DNA of 64,000 nucleotides from Bacteroidia bacterium (GTDB taxonomy: Bacteria > Bacteroidota > Bacteroidia > B-17B0 > Aurantibacillaceae), in contig JALOMJ010000010.1 in NCBI GenBank assembly GCA_025455485.1, positions 1 to 64,000 of the forward strand, in the 5' to 3' direction. Under the pieces are notes generated by a model. It ran no database searches, was not told the DNA's origin, and saw nothing but the letters and a program-made list of their open reading frames with translations. Both the position numbers and the translations under genes were made by a program. Position 1 is the first letter of the stretch. Each line of letters starts with the position of its first letter. Shown in pieces: positions 1-11,500 of the stretch.

Positions 1-36
1 AAGCCAAAAGTTTGGGTTGTTGTTGCTACAAATGCC

Positions 37-336
37 TTATTTCTGCTCTAATACTTTGGGAGCCTTAAAATAATCACTGTCTTTTTTAGGCGCGTTTTTG
101 AGTGCTTCTTTCTGTGTGATGCTGTTTTGGGATTCATCTGCACGCAATACGTTGGCTTCTTTGGTCATATAAATTAGTGGCTGCACATTTTCAGTATCAA
201 GTTCATTTAGCTTGTCTACAAATTCGAGCATGCGGTTCATGTCGTTCAAAATACCCGGCTTGCTGCTTTCATCAAACTCCAAACGGGCCAGGTGAGCTAT
301 TTGATCTACGGTAGTGATATCTATCTTATTTGCCAT
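37..336 (-). CDS. gatC: Asp/Glu-tRNA amidotransferase subunit C (GatC)
   Basis: A 99-residue protein with the GatC pattern: an N-terminal helix with DQIAHLARLEFDE, a middle segment with MLEFVDKLNELDTENVQP, and a C-terminal part with LRADE and a short tail. GatC is the small subunit of the GatCAB complex, which amidates mischarged Glu-tRNA(Gln) and Asp-tRNA(Asn) in the cytoplasm; it braces GatA against GatB. Length is typical of the family. The start ATG lies directly beside a 28-bp tandem duplication that separates it from the upstream acyltransferase gene. gatA and gatB are not in the window, as is common when the genes are dispersed. Confidence 0.95.
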   Translation of the reverse strand: MANKIDITTVDQIAHLARLEFDESSKPGILNDMNRMLEFVDKLNELDTENVQPLIYMTKEANVLRADESQNSITQKEALKNAPKKDSDYFKAPKVLEQK

Positions 337-337
337 A

Positions 338-393
338 AAATGCGTGTAATTCTTCAGCGATAAAGAAATGCGTGTAATTCTTCAGCGATAAAG
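338..393. repeat. 28-bp perfect tandem duplication between plsC and gatC
   Basis: Bases 338-365 and 366-393 are identical 28-mers beginning AAATGCGTGTAATTC, in direct tandem. The pair spans the 3' end of plsC and stops one base short of the gatC start codon. Because 28 is not a multiple of three, the second copy shifts frame and supplies a new TGA stop for plsC. Confidence 0.95.
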
Positions 394-1100
394 GTATAAA
401 CTTTTGTTTTTAATTCCTCCAGATCTTTCTCGGTAAGGCCTATGGTTGAAATTGGGGCTCCCACCACTATATTGGGCCTTCCGGGTCTACCATTACTTTT
501 AAAAAACCCGCCATTTTGTAAAAACCACCAATTATTTAAGTTGGCTACGGGAACGATGGGTACCTGCCTTTCTATGGCAAGTTTAAATGCGCCGTTTTTA
601 AACGGTTTAAGTTTTCCTTCAGAACTGATGGTGCCTTCTGGGTAAATTACCTGACTGTACCCTTTATCCAGCCAAGTGCCAGCATCTCTGAATGCCCTGT
701 GTGCATCGCTGTTACTTCTGCGGTTGACTGGAATATCAAGGTATTTAAAAAAAATATTGAACAAAGGCAGTTTAAGCAATTCCGATTTGCCCATAAATAT
801 AGCTGTATGTTTAATGTATAAAGGACAATACACAATATCAAGATAAGATGTGTGGTTGGCTGCTATTACACAAGGTTTAGGAAGCTCATGAGGTTTGCCT
901 CTGTATTCAATTTTTGGGAATAGAAAAGAACCATAAGAAATACACCTCGACCAAAGTCGTTTAAGGTGAAACACAAAATCGTACTTACGCATTTTCAGGG
1001 CCAAATAAAACAGAGGAAAAAGCAGCAAAAAAGGAATTACAAAACAAAGCGCAAACCAAAGTTTCCAGATGGGTGAGAATATGGCTTTTATTATGCGCAT
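354..1100 (-). CDS. plsC: 1-acyl-sn-glycerol-3-phosphate acyltransferase
   Basis: An inner-membrane enzyme that transfers an acyl group to lysophosphatidic acid to make phosphatidic acid. From the ATG at 1100 it is 248 residues. A hydrophobic N-terminal segment (about residues 12-36) precedes the HX4D motif (NHTSYLD, H83/D88) and the YPEGT motif (E155-T157), both diagnostic of PlsC/LPLAT enzymes. The frame stays open upstream to 1160, but those 20 residues are Cys/Pro-rich and precede a much better membrane start, so I prefer 1100. The last residues, LYR, come from the tandem duplication and probably replaced an ancestral ending that overlapped gatC. Confidence 0.85.
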   Translation of the reverse strand: MRIIKAIFSPIWKLWFALCFVIPFLLLFPLFYLALKMRKYDFVFHLKRLWSRCISYGSFLFPKIEYRGKPHELPKPCVIAANHTSYLDIVYCPLYIKHTAIFMGKSELLKLPLFNIFFKYLDIPVNRRSNSDAHRAFRDAGTWLDKGYSQVIYPEGTISSEGKLKPFKNGAFKLAIERQVPIVPVANLNNWWFLQNGGFFKSNGRPGRPNIVVGAPISTIGLTEKDLEELKTKVYTFIAEELHAFLYR

Positions 1101-1206
1101 GCGGGGCGTTAAAGGTATTAAATTACAGTGGAAAAATGGGCATAAACAAGGGTTAAACAAGATTTGAGTTTATTTCTGTAATTTGGCAGCAACCTCTGAA
1201 CGGCAA

Positions 1207-2091
1207 ATGTTTTACCCTATACTATATTACCTGGTATTGGTGCCCCTTTCCTCTCTGCCTTATTTTTTAATTAAAGGCATCAGCAGCGCTTTTTACTACA
1301 TGTTGTATTATGCATTTGCTTACCGAAAAAAAATAGTGCTTCAAAACCTTAGAAATTCTTTTCCTGAAAAATCAGAAAAAGAAATCAGGGCGCTCTGCCG
1401 TCGTTTTTACAGGCACCTTTGTGATACGGTATTTGAAGGGTTGATGTGTTTTACCATTTCGCGTAATCAACTCCTGAGTCACATTCGCTGCGGCAATCCG
1501 GAATTAATTAATACTTACTTTGAAAGAGGCCAATCAGTAATTATTGCTATAGGTCACTATGGGAGCTGGGAGTTTTTTCTTACCGGTTTAAACGCGCTTA
1601 TTAAACACCAATTGGTTATCATTTATACCCCTTTAACCAATCCGTTCATGGAAAAAAAAATGATGCAGGCCCGAGAATCTTTTGGCACCCGCATGATCTC
1701 CAAATCTGAAGTAAAATCTTTTTTTGAGGAAAAACCCGAACAGCCAACCGCTACCTTATTCGCCATCGATCAATGGCCGGCTAAAGCAAAAAAGCCTTAT
1801 TGGATGACTTTTCTTAACCAGGAAACTGCGGTGGCTTTTGGTACTGAAAAGTATGCTAAAGATTCGGGGCAGGCCGTTTTGTATGCTACCATTAACAAAG
1901 AAAAACGAGGAAAGTATGTGATTTCCTTTGTCACAATTTGTGATGAACCTGCTACAAGCCAATATGGTTTTATAACCGAATCCATTACCCGGGCCTTAGA
2001 AAAAGACATTGAAAAGGCTCCTGCTTATTGGCTTTGGAGCCACCGTCGCTGGAAACAAACGCGAGCAGAAGTTGAAGCGAAGAAAAATTAA
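1207..2091 (+). CDS. Lipid A biosynthesis acyltransferase, LpxL/HtrB family
   Basis: A 294-residue protein with an N-terminal hydrophobic anchor (about residues 4-38). The catalytic HX4E motif lies in IAIGHYGSWEFF (H117, E122), and the C-terminal APAYWLWSHRRWK signature is found in LpxL/LpxM-type late acyltransferases. These enzymes add secondary acyl chains to lipid A at the inner membrane. The frame can be extended to a TTG at 1183, but the ATG at 1207 places the hydrophobic anchor at the N-terminus. The gene is divergent from plsC and ends in a shared terminator facing the OmpA gene. Which acyl chain it transfers cannot be told from sequence. Confidence 0.85.
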   Translation: MFYPILYYLVLVPLSSLPYFLIKGISSAFYYMLYYAFAYRKKIVLQNLRNSFPEKSEKEIRALCRRFYRHLCDTVFEGLMCFTISRNQLLSHIRCGNPELINTYFERGQSVIIAIGHYGSWEFFLTGLNALIKHQLVIIYTPLTNPFMEKKMMQARESFGTRMISKSEVKSFFEEKPEQPTATLFAIDQWPAKAKKPYWMTFLNQETAVAFGTEKYAKDSGQAVLYATINKEKRGKYVISFVTICDEPATSQYGFITESITRALEKDIEKAPAYWLWSHRRWKQTRAEVEAKKN

Positions 2092-2112
2092 ACCATAAAA
2101 GCCGGAAACCAT

Positions 2113-2154
2113 TCTCAAAGTGTAATTTGAAGGTTTCAGAACCTTCTTTTGAGA
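2113..2154. terminator. Probable bidirectional terminator between convergent genes
   Basis: A nested inverted repeat. The inner stem GAAGGTT/AACCTTC (2129-2135 with 2140-2146, loop TCAG) sits inside an outer TCTCAAA/TTTGAGA pair (2113-2119 with 2148-2154), with a TTTT run at 2147-2150. It lies between the acyltransferase gene and the convergent OmpA-family gene and could serve both. Confidence 0.6.
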
Positions 2155-2183
2155 CGAGTTATAAACACTAAAGGTTCAGAACT

Positions 2184-4538
2184 TTATTTCAATTTTGTAA
2201 TGATAAATTCTGTGCGGCGGTTGATGCTGTGTTCTTCCTCTGTGCAGGTTGAAATCACCCTATCTTCACACGCACATCCGTTCAGTAGTTTGGTTTCACC
2301 ATATCCTTTTCCAACTATTCTTTCTTTCTTAATACCCTTTTTTACAATATACGCCGCGCTTGCTTTAGCTCTGTCGTCGGATAGTTTGAGGTTTGATTTT
2401 GCGCTTGAACGACAATCTGTATGCGACCCCAGCTCAATATACATACCAGGGTATTCATTCATTACCTGAACAATTTTGTCCAGCTCCGTTGCGGCATCTT
2501 TACGAATAACCGATTTACCCAAATCAAAATAGATTGGTTTTAAATCAATCATTTTCGCCAGATCCATTCCCACTTCAATTTTACCAAGAGAAAAATTCAT
2601 GGTTTTGTTCATGTCAACGGCCCCCGGCTCAGTAATGTCTTTTGTGAAAACAATGGTCCTTTGAAGATACCCCGGCTTATCAAGACGAATTAAGTATGCC
2701 AATTTATCCCCAATACGTTTTTCAGGTAGTTGTAAGGTATACAAACCCGAATCGCCGGTTATAAATGACGGGAATTCAAAGCTGGTGTTGATGTCGGAAA
2801 TACGAATGGTAACACTGTCTAAGCGCTCGGCACTTTTCGCATCGGCGATAAACGCTTTAAGGTAAACGCGGGGATCCTTTTCAACATAAATTTCTTTGAC
2901 AAAAGCATCGTCCGGAGACGATTCAGCCGTGAGGCTGTCCTGAACAGGAAAATACTCTGGGTGTGCAAATTGAATTTTATACTGGGTATCATCTTCCGCT
3001 TCGAGCATATAGATGCCGTTGTTGTTGGTTATTACCGTAGTTCCATTAACACTGAACACCAATGAATCTGCTGGTTCACCACTGTTCTTGTCGAGAAAAG
3101 TAACGGTTACCTCTTTGCCGCGTTTAACTTTTCTCAAAATTTCAAGGGTATAAATGTCATCATCCATATCGCCTGCCTTGCGGTTAGATGTTATGTAACC
3201 TGTTTTTAAATCTTCGCTCACGAAATATCCAAAATCATCGTATTGTGAATTCACCGGAATGCCCATGTTGTATATGCGGGCAACTTGCCCGTTTTTTATT
3301 TTGGCTTCGTAAATGTCTAATCCGCCCATTCCACTGTGTCCATTTGAGGCAAAATAAAACAGGCTGTCGGGAGAGAAATAAGGAAACACATCAGCACCTG
3401 CCGTATTTACCTTATCGCCCATATTTTCCACCTTACCCCACACCCCGAGCGAATCTTTCTTAACACGGTAAATGTCCATGCCCCCGTACCCTCCGGGCAT
3501 GTCTGACGCAAAAAACAAGGTGTATCCGTCGGGTGAAATACTAGGGTGAGTAAAATTGTATTGTACATTATCAAACGGCATCATCTCTACCTCGCTAAAA
3601 CCATTCTCATCCATGTATGCCATTAAAATAGCAAGCTTTGATAGTCCTTCCTTGGATTTATCACCTTTACCCACATTGTTTCTGGTAAAATAAAGCATGT
3701 TATAGTCTTTGGTAAATGAAATAGGACCATCATTAAATTTTGAATTCAAATCCCCCATAAATAAAATAGGCTTCAATTCCTTGCCATTACCGTCTTTTCG
3801 GGTAGCATACATTTTAAGATAGGCCGAGTTCGTCCATGCGTGTTCCTTTTTTATCCAGGAAATTTTTGCCCTTGAAGAAGCAAACACAGTGGCATCATAA
3901 AATTTTACCGCACACATGTCACTTTTGTCTGAGTTAAATGTGGCGGGCGTGACGCTATAAGCATCTGCATTTTTTGTGAACTCTTTGTTTTTTTCGAAGG
4001 ACGCTGCTAATTCTTTCCCTCGCGCATCTAAACTGAATCGTTCAAAGAACGCTTTTGCTTTTTCGTTTTCCCCGTTTTGCATCAAAGCTTCTCCATAATA
4101 CAATTCCTGTATGGGTTCGGCGACGCCCATGTTTACCAAAGCACCATAGTTCTCAATTTGACCTTTGAGGTTGTTGGTTAAGCGGTAACATTCTCCTAGA
4201 TTTGAAAGAATTAGTTTGTTAGTGCCATCGGTTTTTTTTGCCTTTTCGTAATACGGTATAGCTTCAGAATAGGCTTGCTGTGTAAAGTACAAATTGGCTT
4301 TTCTAAGCGCAGTGGGCTCTGTCTTCTTGGGGGTAACAGGCTCAGGAGCATCTAAAAGTTCAGAGCCTTCCAGCTGCTGCAATTCGCTGTCGGTAATGGT
4401 GTTTTCTTCGGCTTGGTTTTTGCCGGCCAAAGTATCCAATGGTTTTGGTTTAACCGTAGCGGGCTGGGGTTCTTGCGCAAAAACAGAACTGGAAAAAGAA
4501 AAAATGAAAAAACAAACAAAAACTTTAAGGACTCTCAT
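2184..4538 (-). CDS. OmpA-family TPR/propeller protein, PorE-like T9SS component
   Basis: 784 residues. Order: signal peptide (cleavage near FAQEPQP), TPR-like helices (about 60-180), PD40/WD40-like beta-propeller blades (about 190-480, with SPDGYTLFFASD and SPDSLFYFASNG), one or two carboxypeptidase-regulatory-like domains (about 490-640), and a C-terminal OmpA domain from about residue 670 (YFDLGKSVIRKDAATEL, then ELGSHTDCR). This TPR-propeller-CRD-OmpA order is that of PorE, an outer-membrane lipoprotein that ties the T9SS to peptidoglycan, and of the OmpA partners of SprF-type proteins. No clear lipobox Cys is visible in the signal region. Last gene of the adhesin-PorP-OmpA operon, 15 bp after the PorP/SprF gene. 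Confidence 0.85.
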   Translation of the reverse strand: MRVLKVFVCFFIFSFSSSVFAQEPQPATVKPKPLDTLAGKNQAEENTITDSELQQLEGSELLDAPEPVTPKKTEPTALRKANLYFTQQAYSEAIPYYEKAKKTDGTNKLILSNLGECYRLTNNLKGQIENYGALVNMGVAEPIQELYYGEALMQNGENEKAKAFFERFSLDARGKELAASFEKNKEFTKNADAYSVTPATFNSDKSDMCAVKFYDATVFASSRAKISWIKKEHAWTNSAYLKMYATRKDGNGKELKPILFMGDLNSKFNDGPISFTKDYNMLYFTRNNVGKGDKSKEGLSKLAILMAYMDENGFSEVEMMPFDNVQYNFTHPSISPDGYTLFFASDMPGGYGGMDIYRVKKDSLGVWGKVENMGDKVNTAGADVFPYFSPDSLFYFASNGHSGMGGLDIYEAKIKNGQVARIYNMGIPVNSQYDDFGYFVSEDLKTGYITSNRKAGDMDDDIYTLEILRKVKRGKEVTVTFLDKNSGEPADSLVFSVNGTTVITNNNGIYMLEAEDDTQYKIQFAHPEYFPVQDSLTAESSPDDAFVKEIYVEKDPRVYLKAFIADAKSAERLDSVTIRISDINTSFEFPSFITGDSGLYTLQLPEKRIGDKLAYLIRLDKPGYLQRTIVFTKDITEPGAVDMNKTMNFSLGKIEVGMDLAKMIDLKPIYFDLGKSVIRKDAATELDKIVQVMNEYPGMYIELGSHTDCRSSAKSNLKLSDDRAKASAAYIVKKGIKKERIVGKGYGETKLLNGCACEDRVISTCTEEEHSINRRTEFIITKLK

Positions 4539-4553
4539 AAATTCATTAAAAAA

Positions 4554-5510
4554 TTAAAAATAACGGGGGGTAACTACCTTTTTGTCTTTGTATGCAAACA
4601 AATAGCTCAATACAAATTCATGAGAACCTTGTGAATACTTTTGAATCTGATTCACGCCATAATCATAGGAATAATTTACTAAAAACTGGCTGTTAACCTG
4701 GTATCCCAGTAACAGAGAAATGGCAGAACCGGTACGGAAAGATAATCCTGTCCAAAACATTTCCCTGATTAAAAGATTAGCCCCTAAATCGAGCTGAATA
4801 GGTGCCGAGGCCACATATTTAATCATGGCATTCGCTCTAAGTTTAAACTCGTCGTTTATCGTAAACATATTTCCTGCCGTAAAATAGTAAGTGAATTTTT
4901 TAAATTCCACTTTCGATGTTTTTACTGCGCCTCCATTATTAAAACTAACCTGATTGTCAATCAAACGCGGAATAGAAAAACCACCGTAGAACGATTTTGT
5001 GTGGTAATACACCCCTGTGCCCATGTTAGGAGCAACAATGTTCGGCGAATTCATGCTTAGTTGAGGATCGGTAATCCCATTATCGTTTACTTTAAGTTCT
5101 GAAAATCGATTCACCTGCATATCAACACCTGCCATTAAACCAAGGGCAAGTGTTCCTTTGTCCTGAACCTTTATCCTATAGGCGTAATCGCCGTAAATAA
5201 GGTTTCTTTGAAGCACCCCAATACGTTCGTTCAATACACTGATGCCAACACCCATTTTATCATTAATAATAGGGCCATGCAGCGAGAAAGAAGTGGTTAC
5301 AGGTCGTCCGCTGAAATTAACCCATTGCTGTCTGTGCAATAGTGTGGCGCTCATGGCACCATTGCTTCCCGCATAGGCCGGATTAATAAACATCTCATTA
5401 AACATGTAATTCGTAAACTGGGCATCGTATTGCGCTTTAAGGAAATTTGCACAAAGCATCAGCACCAAAAGGCCGGTGAGTTTTGTTGTTTTATAAAAAT
5501 TTGTTTTCAT
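4554..5510 (-). CDS. PorP/SprF family type IX secretion outer-membrane protein
   Basis: 318 residues. A signal peptide ending near LKAQ is followed by the family hallmark QFTNYMFNEMFINPAYAGS, then the alternating hydrophobic strands of a beta-barrel. PorP/SprF proteins sit in the outer membrane with T9SS. In gliding and adhesin systems a dedicated SprF paralogue serves an adjacent substrate with a type B sorting domain. That fits the position here: 20 bp downstream of the giant type-B adhesin and 15 bp upstream of the OmpA-family gene. I infer that this copy is the dedicated partner of that adhesin. Confidence 0.93.
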   Translation of the reverse strand: MKTNFYKTTKLTGLLVLMLCANFLKAQYDAQFTNYMFNEMFINPAYAGSNGAMSATLLHRQQWVNFSGRPVTTSFSLHGPIINDKMGVGISVLNERIGVLQRNLIYGDYAYRIKVQDKGTLALGLMAGVDMQVNRFSELKVNDNGITDPQLSMNSPNIVAPNMGTGVYYHTKSFYGGFSIPRLIDNQVSFNNGGAVKTSKVEFKKFTYYFTAGNMFTINDEFKLRANAMIKYVASAPIQLDLGANLLIREMFWTGLSFRTGSAISLLLGYQVNSQFLVNYSYDYGVNQIQKYSQGSHEFVLSYLFAYKDKKVVTPRYF

Positions 5511-5530
5511 AATTAATTTTCCTTTTGCAA

Positions 5531-8500
5531 TTAATACTGTAACACAATAAATCCTGTATAGGTTTTCTGATCAGCGCCTTTCAGGTTAAGTATATAATAG
5601 TAGGTGCCCTGAGGCAATTTGTTGTTGCCGTTGCTGCCCCTGTTGGCTGCACCATCCCAGGTATTATCATAATTAGTGCTCTCGAACACTTTACTGCCCC
5701 ATCGGTTAAAAATAATGAGTTCATTTTCACCATCCGGTAGTCCTTTAATTACAAAGGTTTCGTTGATGCCGTCACCATTAGGACTGAACCCCTGAGGAAT
5801 AAAGAGTGTGGGATTAGACACCACCAAGACTGTAGGTAAATTATCGGCCGGCTCATTCCAAATACCATTGTTGTTCACATCAGGATTTGAGCCGTTTCCG
5901 GATGTGTCAGACACAACTATACTTTGAGAATTCAGAGCTGTTCCAAAGGCACTGTTTTTATAAACGCTAACCGTGTCGGTGATGACATTTATCACAAAAC
6001 TTATGCTGCTCTTCGTGCCAGGAGGCATTTTGCTTAACATGGAATTGGTGATGCGCACATCATTTCTTCCATCAAAGTTCCCGTTGGCTACCAATTGGCC
6101 ATTGCCCGAAACGGATGGACCGCTGCGTATACTGTAACTGGCCGGCAACTTTACTGTAGCATTGTACAAACTATCTTTAACGTTCACATTGTACAAGGTG
6201 TCATTGCCAAGATTGTGAACAGTGATGGTGTATCGGAAATCAAACGTGTTATTGTCGGACTTTATGGCTTCTCCGGTTTTAGTTAAACCAAAGAATAACT
6301 TAGGCGTGAAACTAAACGTGGTTGGCTGATTGTTGTTGGCCGGATTGTTATCCAAATTTGGATCGGGGTTCAAGCCATTTTGAGAAGAATCTGCCAATAC
6401 AATCGTGATGGAAGGTACAGCACTTGAATTAGCGGTTCCTTTTATGGAGTTGGAGAAGGGGCCAAATCGCCCGAACGGAGTTACCCTAACGGTAAACAGG
6501 ATGGTGTCGGTTTTTCCAACGTCTATTTGACTTCCGAGTGTATTGGTCAGGCTGGTTTCAAGCAGTCCGTCGAAACCGGAATTAACCACCAAACTACTGC
6601 CGGCATTGGATATGGAAGGTGTTGTCACCACAGTAAAGGTCATTGGTGAGGCAAAGACAGTATTTAAATCCTCTTCAAGTTTAATTTCTGTAAGGGGAAC
6701 TGTTCCGAAGTTTTTTACTACCGTTTTTACAGTAACATTATAGGTGCCGTCATCGTTAGTAAGGATAGATGGAATGGACTTTGCAATTCCGAACGCATTA
6801 ATCTCACAATTCGTTTGTGTTAAAATCAGAGTGGTGTCTTTAGTGCAGCCTTTGTCATCAAAGAACCGAACGGTGTAAGCCAAGGTTGTTGTAGGATTTG
6901 CAAGCGTGTTGGTGAGTATGCCATTTGCTGGAATTCCTGTTGCAGTGAGGTAAGTGGCTGTACCCGTATAGCTTGAACCCGTTACCAGATCGAATTTATC
7001 GGTGGCACCAAAATTAAATGCATAAATGGTTCCATCATTATTTGTGATGGTGCCGTTGCAAGTAGCTGGTGAAATGGAAGCCGTTATCGCCACATCTGTA
7101 AAGGTGCTGATGCTAATGGTGGCTGTATCAACACAAGAACTGGTAAGGTCGGTCACAACTACTGTAAATACCCCCGATACTGTTGTGGTAATAGCCTGTG
7201 TTGTTCCGCTAACAACTCCGGGCCCTATCCATGCAAAACCAGGATTTGTAGTGGTGTTGGCTGCATTAAGTGTAACCTGAGCAATAGCGCAGGTAATGCT
7301 GCTACTGGTAGAACTCAATGTAACACTTGGTATAGAAAAGTCAGTTGGCACATCCACAGTAATTGTGGTAATACAACCGGTTTGATTATCGGTGACGCTT
7401 AGCGTATAGTTACCCCAGAAATTGACCGCTGTAGGATTTTGAACATTTGAAGTATAATTCAAAGGTCCACTCCAAAAGTAACTCACGTTGGTGTCGGTTG
7501 ACGCGCCAAATAAATCTACGGTTGGTCCTGCGCAGGAAATAATGCCTGCAACGCTGGCCGTAACATTCGCAGGCAAAGGATTCACAACAATTTGTGCGGT
7601 AAATGAGTTAAAGCACAAACCGGCATTATCACCATCCAGTGTGTAGGTGCTGGTTATGGTTGGGCTCTCTACAATGCTGGTTTGCGTACTTAAACCCGGT
7701 GTCCATGTATAATTGGCTGCGCCGCTTGCGGTTAAGGTAACACTGTTGCCCACGCAAATGGTACTACTTTGAGGGCTAATTATCACTGTTGGATTGCTTA
7801 TAACCTGTACGGCTAAAGTTGTTGTTGAATTACAACCGTTAACGTCTACACCAAACACCGTATACGTGGTGTTTGCAAGGGGAGAATCATTTACCAAAGC
7901 TCCGGTTAAATTTCCCGGTGACCATGTGTACGTGTTTGCACCCGTTGCTGAGAGAGAAACCGTTGCTCCTTCACAGATAGCTGTTGGAGAAGCAGATGCC
8001 GTTAGTGTTGGATTTGGATTTACCACTACGCCCACCGTAGCCGTATTAAAACATGTATTTGCATCTTGTCCTGTAACTGTATAAGTAAGCGAAAGTGTAG
8101 GTGTATCGCTAACACTTGAACCTGTAGCGTTAATCGGACTCCAGGTATAGGATAGCGCTCCACCAGAACTTAAACTTACGCTGCTACCCGCACAAACTGC
8201 AGCACTTGAAATGCTGGCTGTTACCGCAGGGAGAGGATTAACCAAAATTTGTATGGTTTGGCTTCCAACACATCCTCCGCTATTTCCAAGAACAGTGTAC
8301 GTGCTCGTAATGCCAGGGGATTCAACTACAGAGGCCGTATTTTGATTGCCCGGCAGCCATGTGTAATTGATGGCGCCACTGGCCGTTAAACTCACAGAAG
8401 CCCCAACACAAAGTACTGTTGAACTTGGCGTAATAGATAGTGTTGGTGGTGATACCAGAATTACTGCAACAGTAGCCGTATTCGAACAGCCTGAAGCTGC

Positions 8501-11500
8501 TAAACCAATAACGGTATAGGTTGCAGGCCCTGTAGGCGTAGTTGTTATCACAGCGCCACTTAAATTCATGGGCAACCACGTGTAACTGGAGGCCCCATTG
8601 GCACTCAAGGTGGTACTATTGCCTGCACACACCGCTGTTGGGTTGGCGGCTGCACTCACAACCGGAAGCGCTAGCACACTGATGCCAATGGTTGAACTGG
8701 ACTGACAAGAAGCACTCTCACCGGTTACAGTGTAAACAGTAATTGCCGAAACTGTTGTGACAAGGTTACTGCCTGTGGTGGCGCCCGGTTGCCAGGTGTA
8801 ATTGTTGGCTCCGGTAGCCGTGAGTGTTAAGGTTGTTCCACTGCACACCAAATTTCCCGATGAGTTTAAAACCACTGTAGGAATTGGTATCACTTGAAGT
8901 GCAAAGGTACTTGAGTTCATACAACCGGTGGCACTCATTGCCTGTAAAGTATAATTTGTAGTTACCGTTGGATTCACAACAAATGTTGTTGCCGTTGATC
9001 CTCCAGGTAACCAGGTGTAACTGTTTGCTCCGAAGGCGGAAAGTGTAGCTGAACTGCCCGCACAAATAGACGGACTGCTTGCAGTTATGGTAGGTACCGG
9101 TAAAGCATTCGCTTGAACAAAAACGCTTGTATTGCCAGTGCAACTTCCTGTAGTGCCGGATAAAGAATATGTTGTTGAAACGGTTGGACATACCACCACG
9201 TTCGTATTGGTTGAACCCGTACTCCAGCTGTAACTAGTTGCTCCGTTGGCTGTTAAAGTAGCGCAATTGCCAACACAAACTGAAGTTGCCGAATTGATAG
9301 TAGTCACTGTAGGGGTTGGACTTACAAATACGGCTTGTGTTTGTTGAGCAACGCATCCTAAAGTGTTGGTTCCTGTTACGGTATAAATTGTGGTGACTGC
9401 TGGGTTTACAACAATAACAATGCCGGTCAAACTTCCGGGATTCCAGCTATAAGTCTGCGCTCCGCTGGCAATAAGTGTGGAGGATTGACCGCTGCATATT
9501 GCAGAACCAACAATAGTAGTGCTTAGCGTAGGTGCCGGGTTAACTGTTAACGTGGTAATTGCACTAGACGTGCACCCTGCTGTGCTGGTACCATTCACTG
9601 AGTAAACTGTGGTGGCTAAAGGACTAACTGTAACCGATGCACCCACCAGGTTGCCGGGATTCCAGGTGTAACTGGCTGCACCACTGGCAGTGAGCGTGCT
9701 ATTAAACCCAGGACAAATAGCAGTTGGACTTGCCACAGCAGTGGGTGTTGGAAGGGCATTAACAATAACCGCCAACGTGGAGGAGTTCGTACATGCGCTG
9801 GCTGAACCAACAACTGTAAACGTAGTAGTGTTCACCGGCGATACCGTTACTGTTGCTCCACTTAAATTGCCCGGAAACCAGGTATAAGAACTTGCCCCTG
9901 TTGCAGTAAGTGTTGCAATGGCGCCCAAGCAAATTGACGTTGGATTATTGCCTGAAGATACTACGGGCAAAGGAATAACCGGCATAGTGAGAGTTGTTTG
10001 GCTGGAACATCCCAAACTGTTGGTGCCGATAACGGTATACGTCGTTGTAACAGTTGGACTAACAACAATCTGAGAAAATGTTGAACCACCCGGAAGCCAA
10101 GTATAAGACTGCGCGCCGAATGCCGATATTCCAACCGCACTTCCTACGCATATAGAAGGTAATGCCGCAGCCAGAGAAACCGTGGGGTTAGGGTTCACCT
10201 GCAGATTTACCGTGGCTGTAGTTATACACCCTAAGGCATTGGCCCCTGTTAGTGTGTAAATGCTATTAGCAACAGGACTCACCGTCACATTAGATCCCGC
10301 TAAGTTCCCCGGATTCCAAGTATAAGAGGCAGCTCCACTGGCACTCAATACAGCACTAGAGCCGGAACAAATGGCTGTTGGTGAAGCAACAGGATTTAAA
10401 ACCGGACCGGATTGAACACTCACAGTAATTACGGAATTGCCTATACAGCCGGAGTTATCGCCGGAAACCAAATAACTGGTGTTTACAGTTGGATTAACAA
10501 CTACGGATGCTGTGGTAATGTTTCCGGGATTCCAGGTATAAGAACCGGCACCCGTTGCACTCAGTGTACTTGAAAAACCAACACAAATAGGGTTTGGAAA
10601 AGCTGTTGGTAAAATATTTGGAATAGGCACAACCAGTATGGTAATCGTCTCCTGATCGGTACAACCAAAGCCGTTAGTGCCCGTTACTGTGTATGTTGTT
10701 GTTACACTTGGGCTCACTGATACACTCAATCCGCCAAGAGCGCCCGGATTCCAAGTATAGAAACCCGCTCCGGCAGCAGTTAACGTTAGCGAAGACCCTG
10801 CACAAATGGAGGCAGTGCTTGCGGTAATACTCACCGTTGGTGCAGGATTTACCAACACCTGCACGGTTCGGGTGCTTAAACACCCAATGGCATTATTACC
10901 GGTAACGGTATAGATTGTTGTAACAGTAGGATTCACACCCACATTTGCGCCACTTAAGTTGCCGGGATTCCAGGTGTAAGTTAAGGCTCCGGAGGAACTA
11001 AGATTACTTAAACCACCCGGACAAACGGCCGTTGGCGAAGCTACAGCGGTTAAGACCGGGCCATTTTGCACATTAATTAAAATAGTAGCCGTGCCAGCAC
11101 AACCGGCACTTTCTCCTGTTACGGTGTAAATGGTTGTAATCGTTGGGCTCACCGAAACCGGCGTGCCAATAAGAGCACCCGGACTCCAGGTATATGCATT
11201 AGCACCCAATGCACTCAGTGACACAGAATTTCCTGAACAGATGCTTGAAGAACCGGCTGAAGGAATTGGTGTAGGATTGGGAACAACAACCACCGCCACG
11301 GTATTTTGACTTGTACAACCAAACGCATTGGCACCATCAACAGTATACGTTGTGTTGGCGGCAGGCGTTAAACTTAAAACAGCTCCAGTTAGTCCGCCGG
11401 GATTCCATGTATACGTTGTAGCTCCGCTCGCAGTATAGGTAACTGCATTGCCCGCACAAACAGATGCGCTTGAAGCAGAAATTGCAATGCTTGGAAGCGG

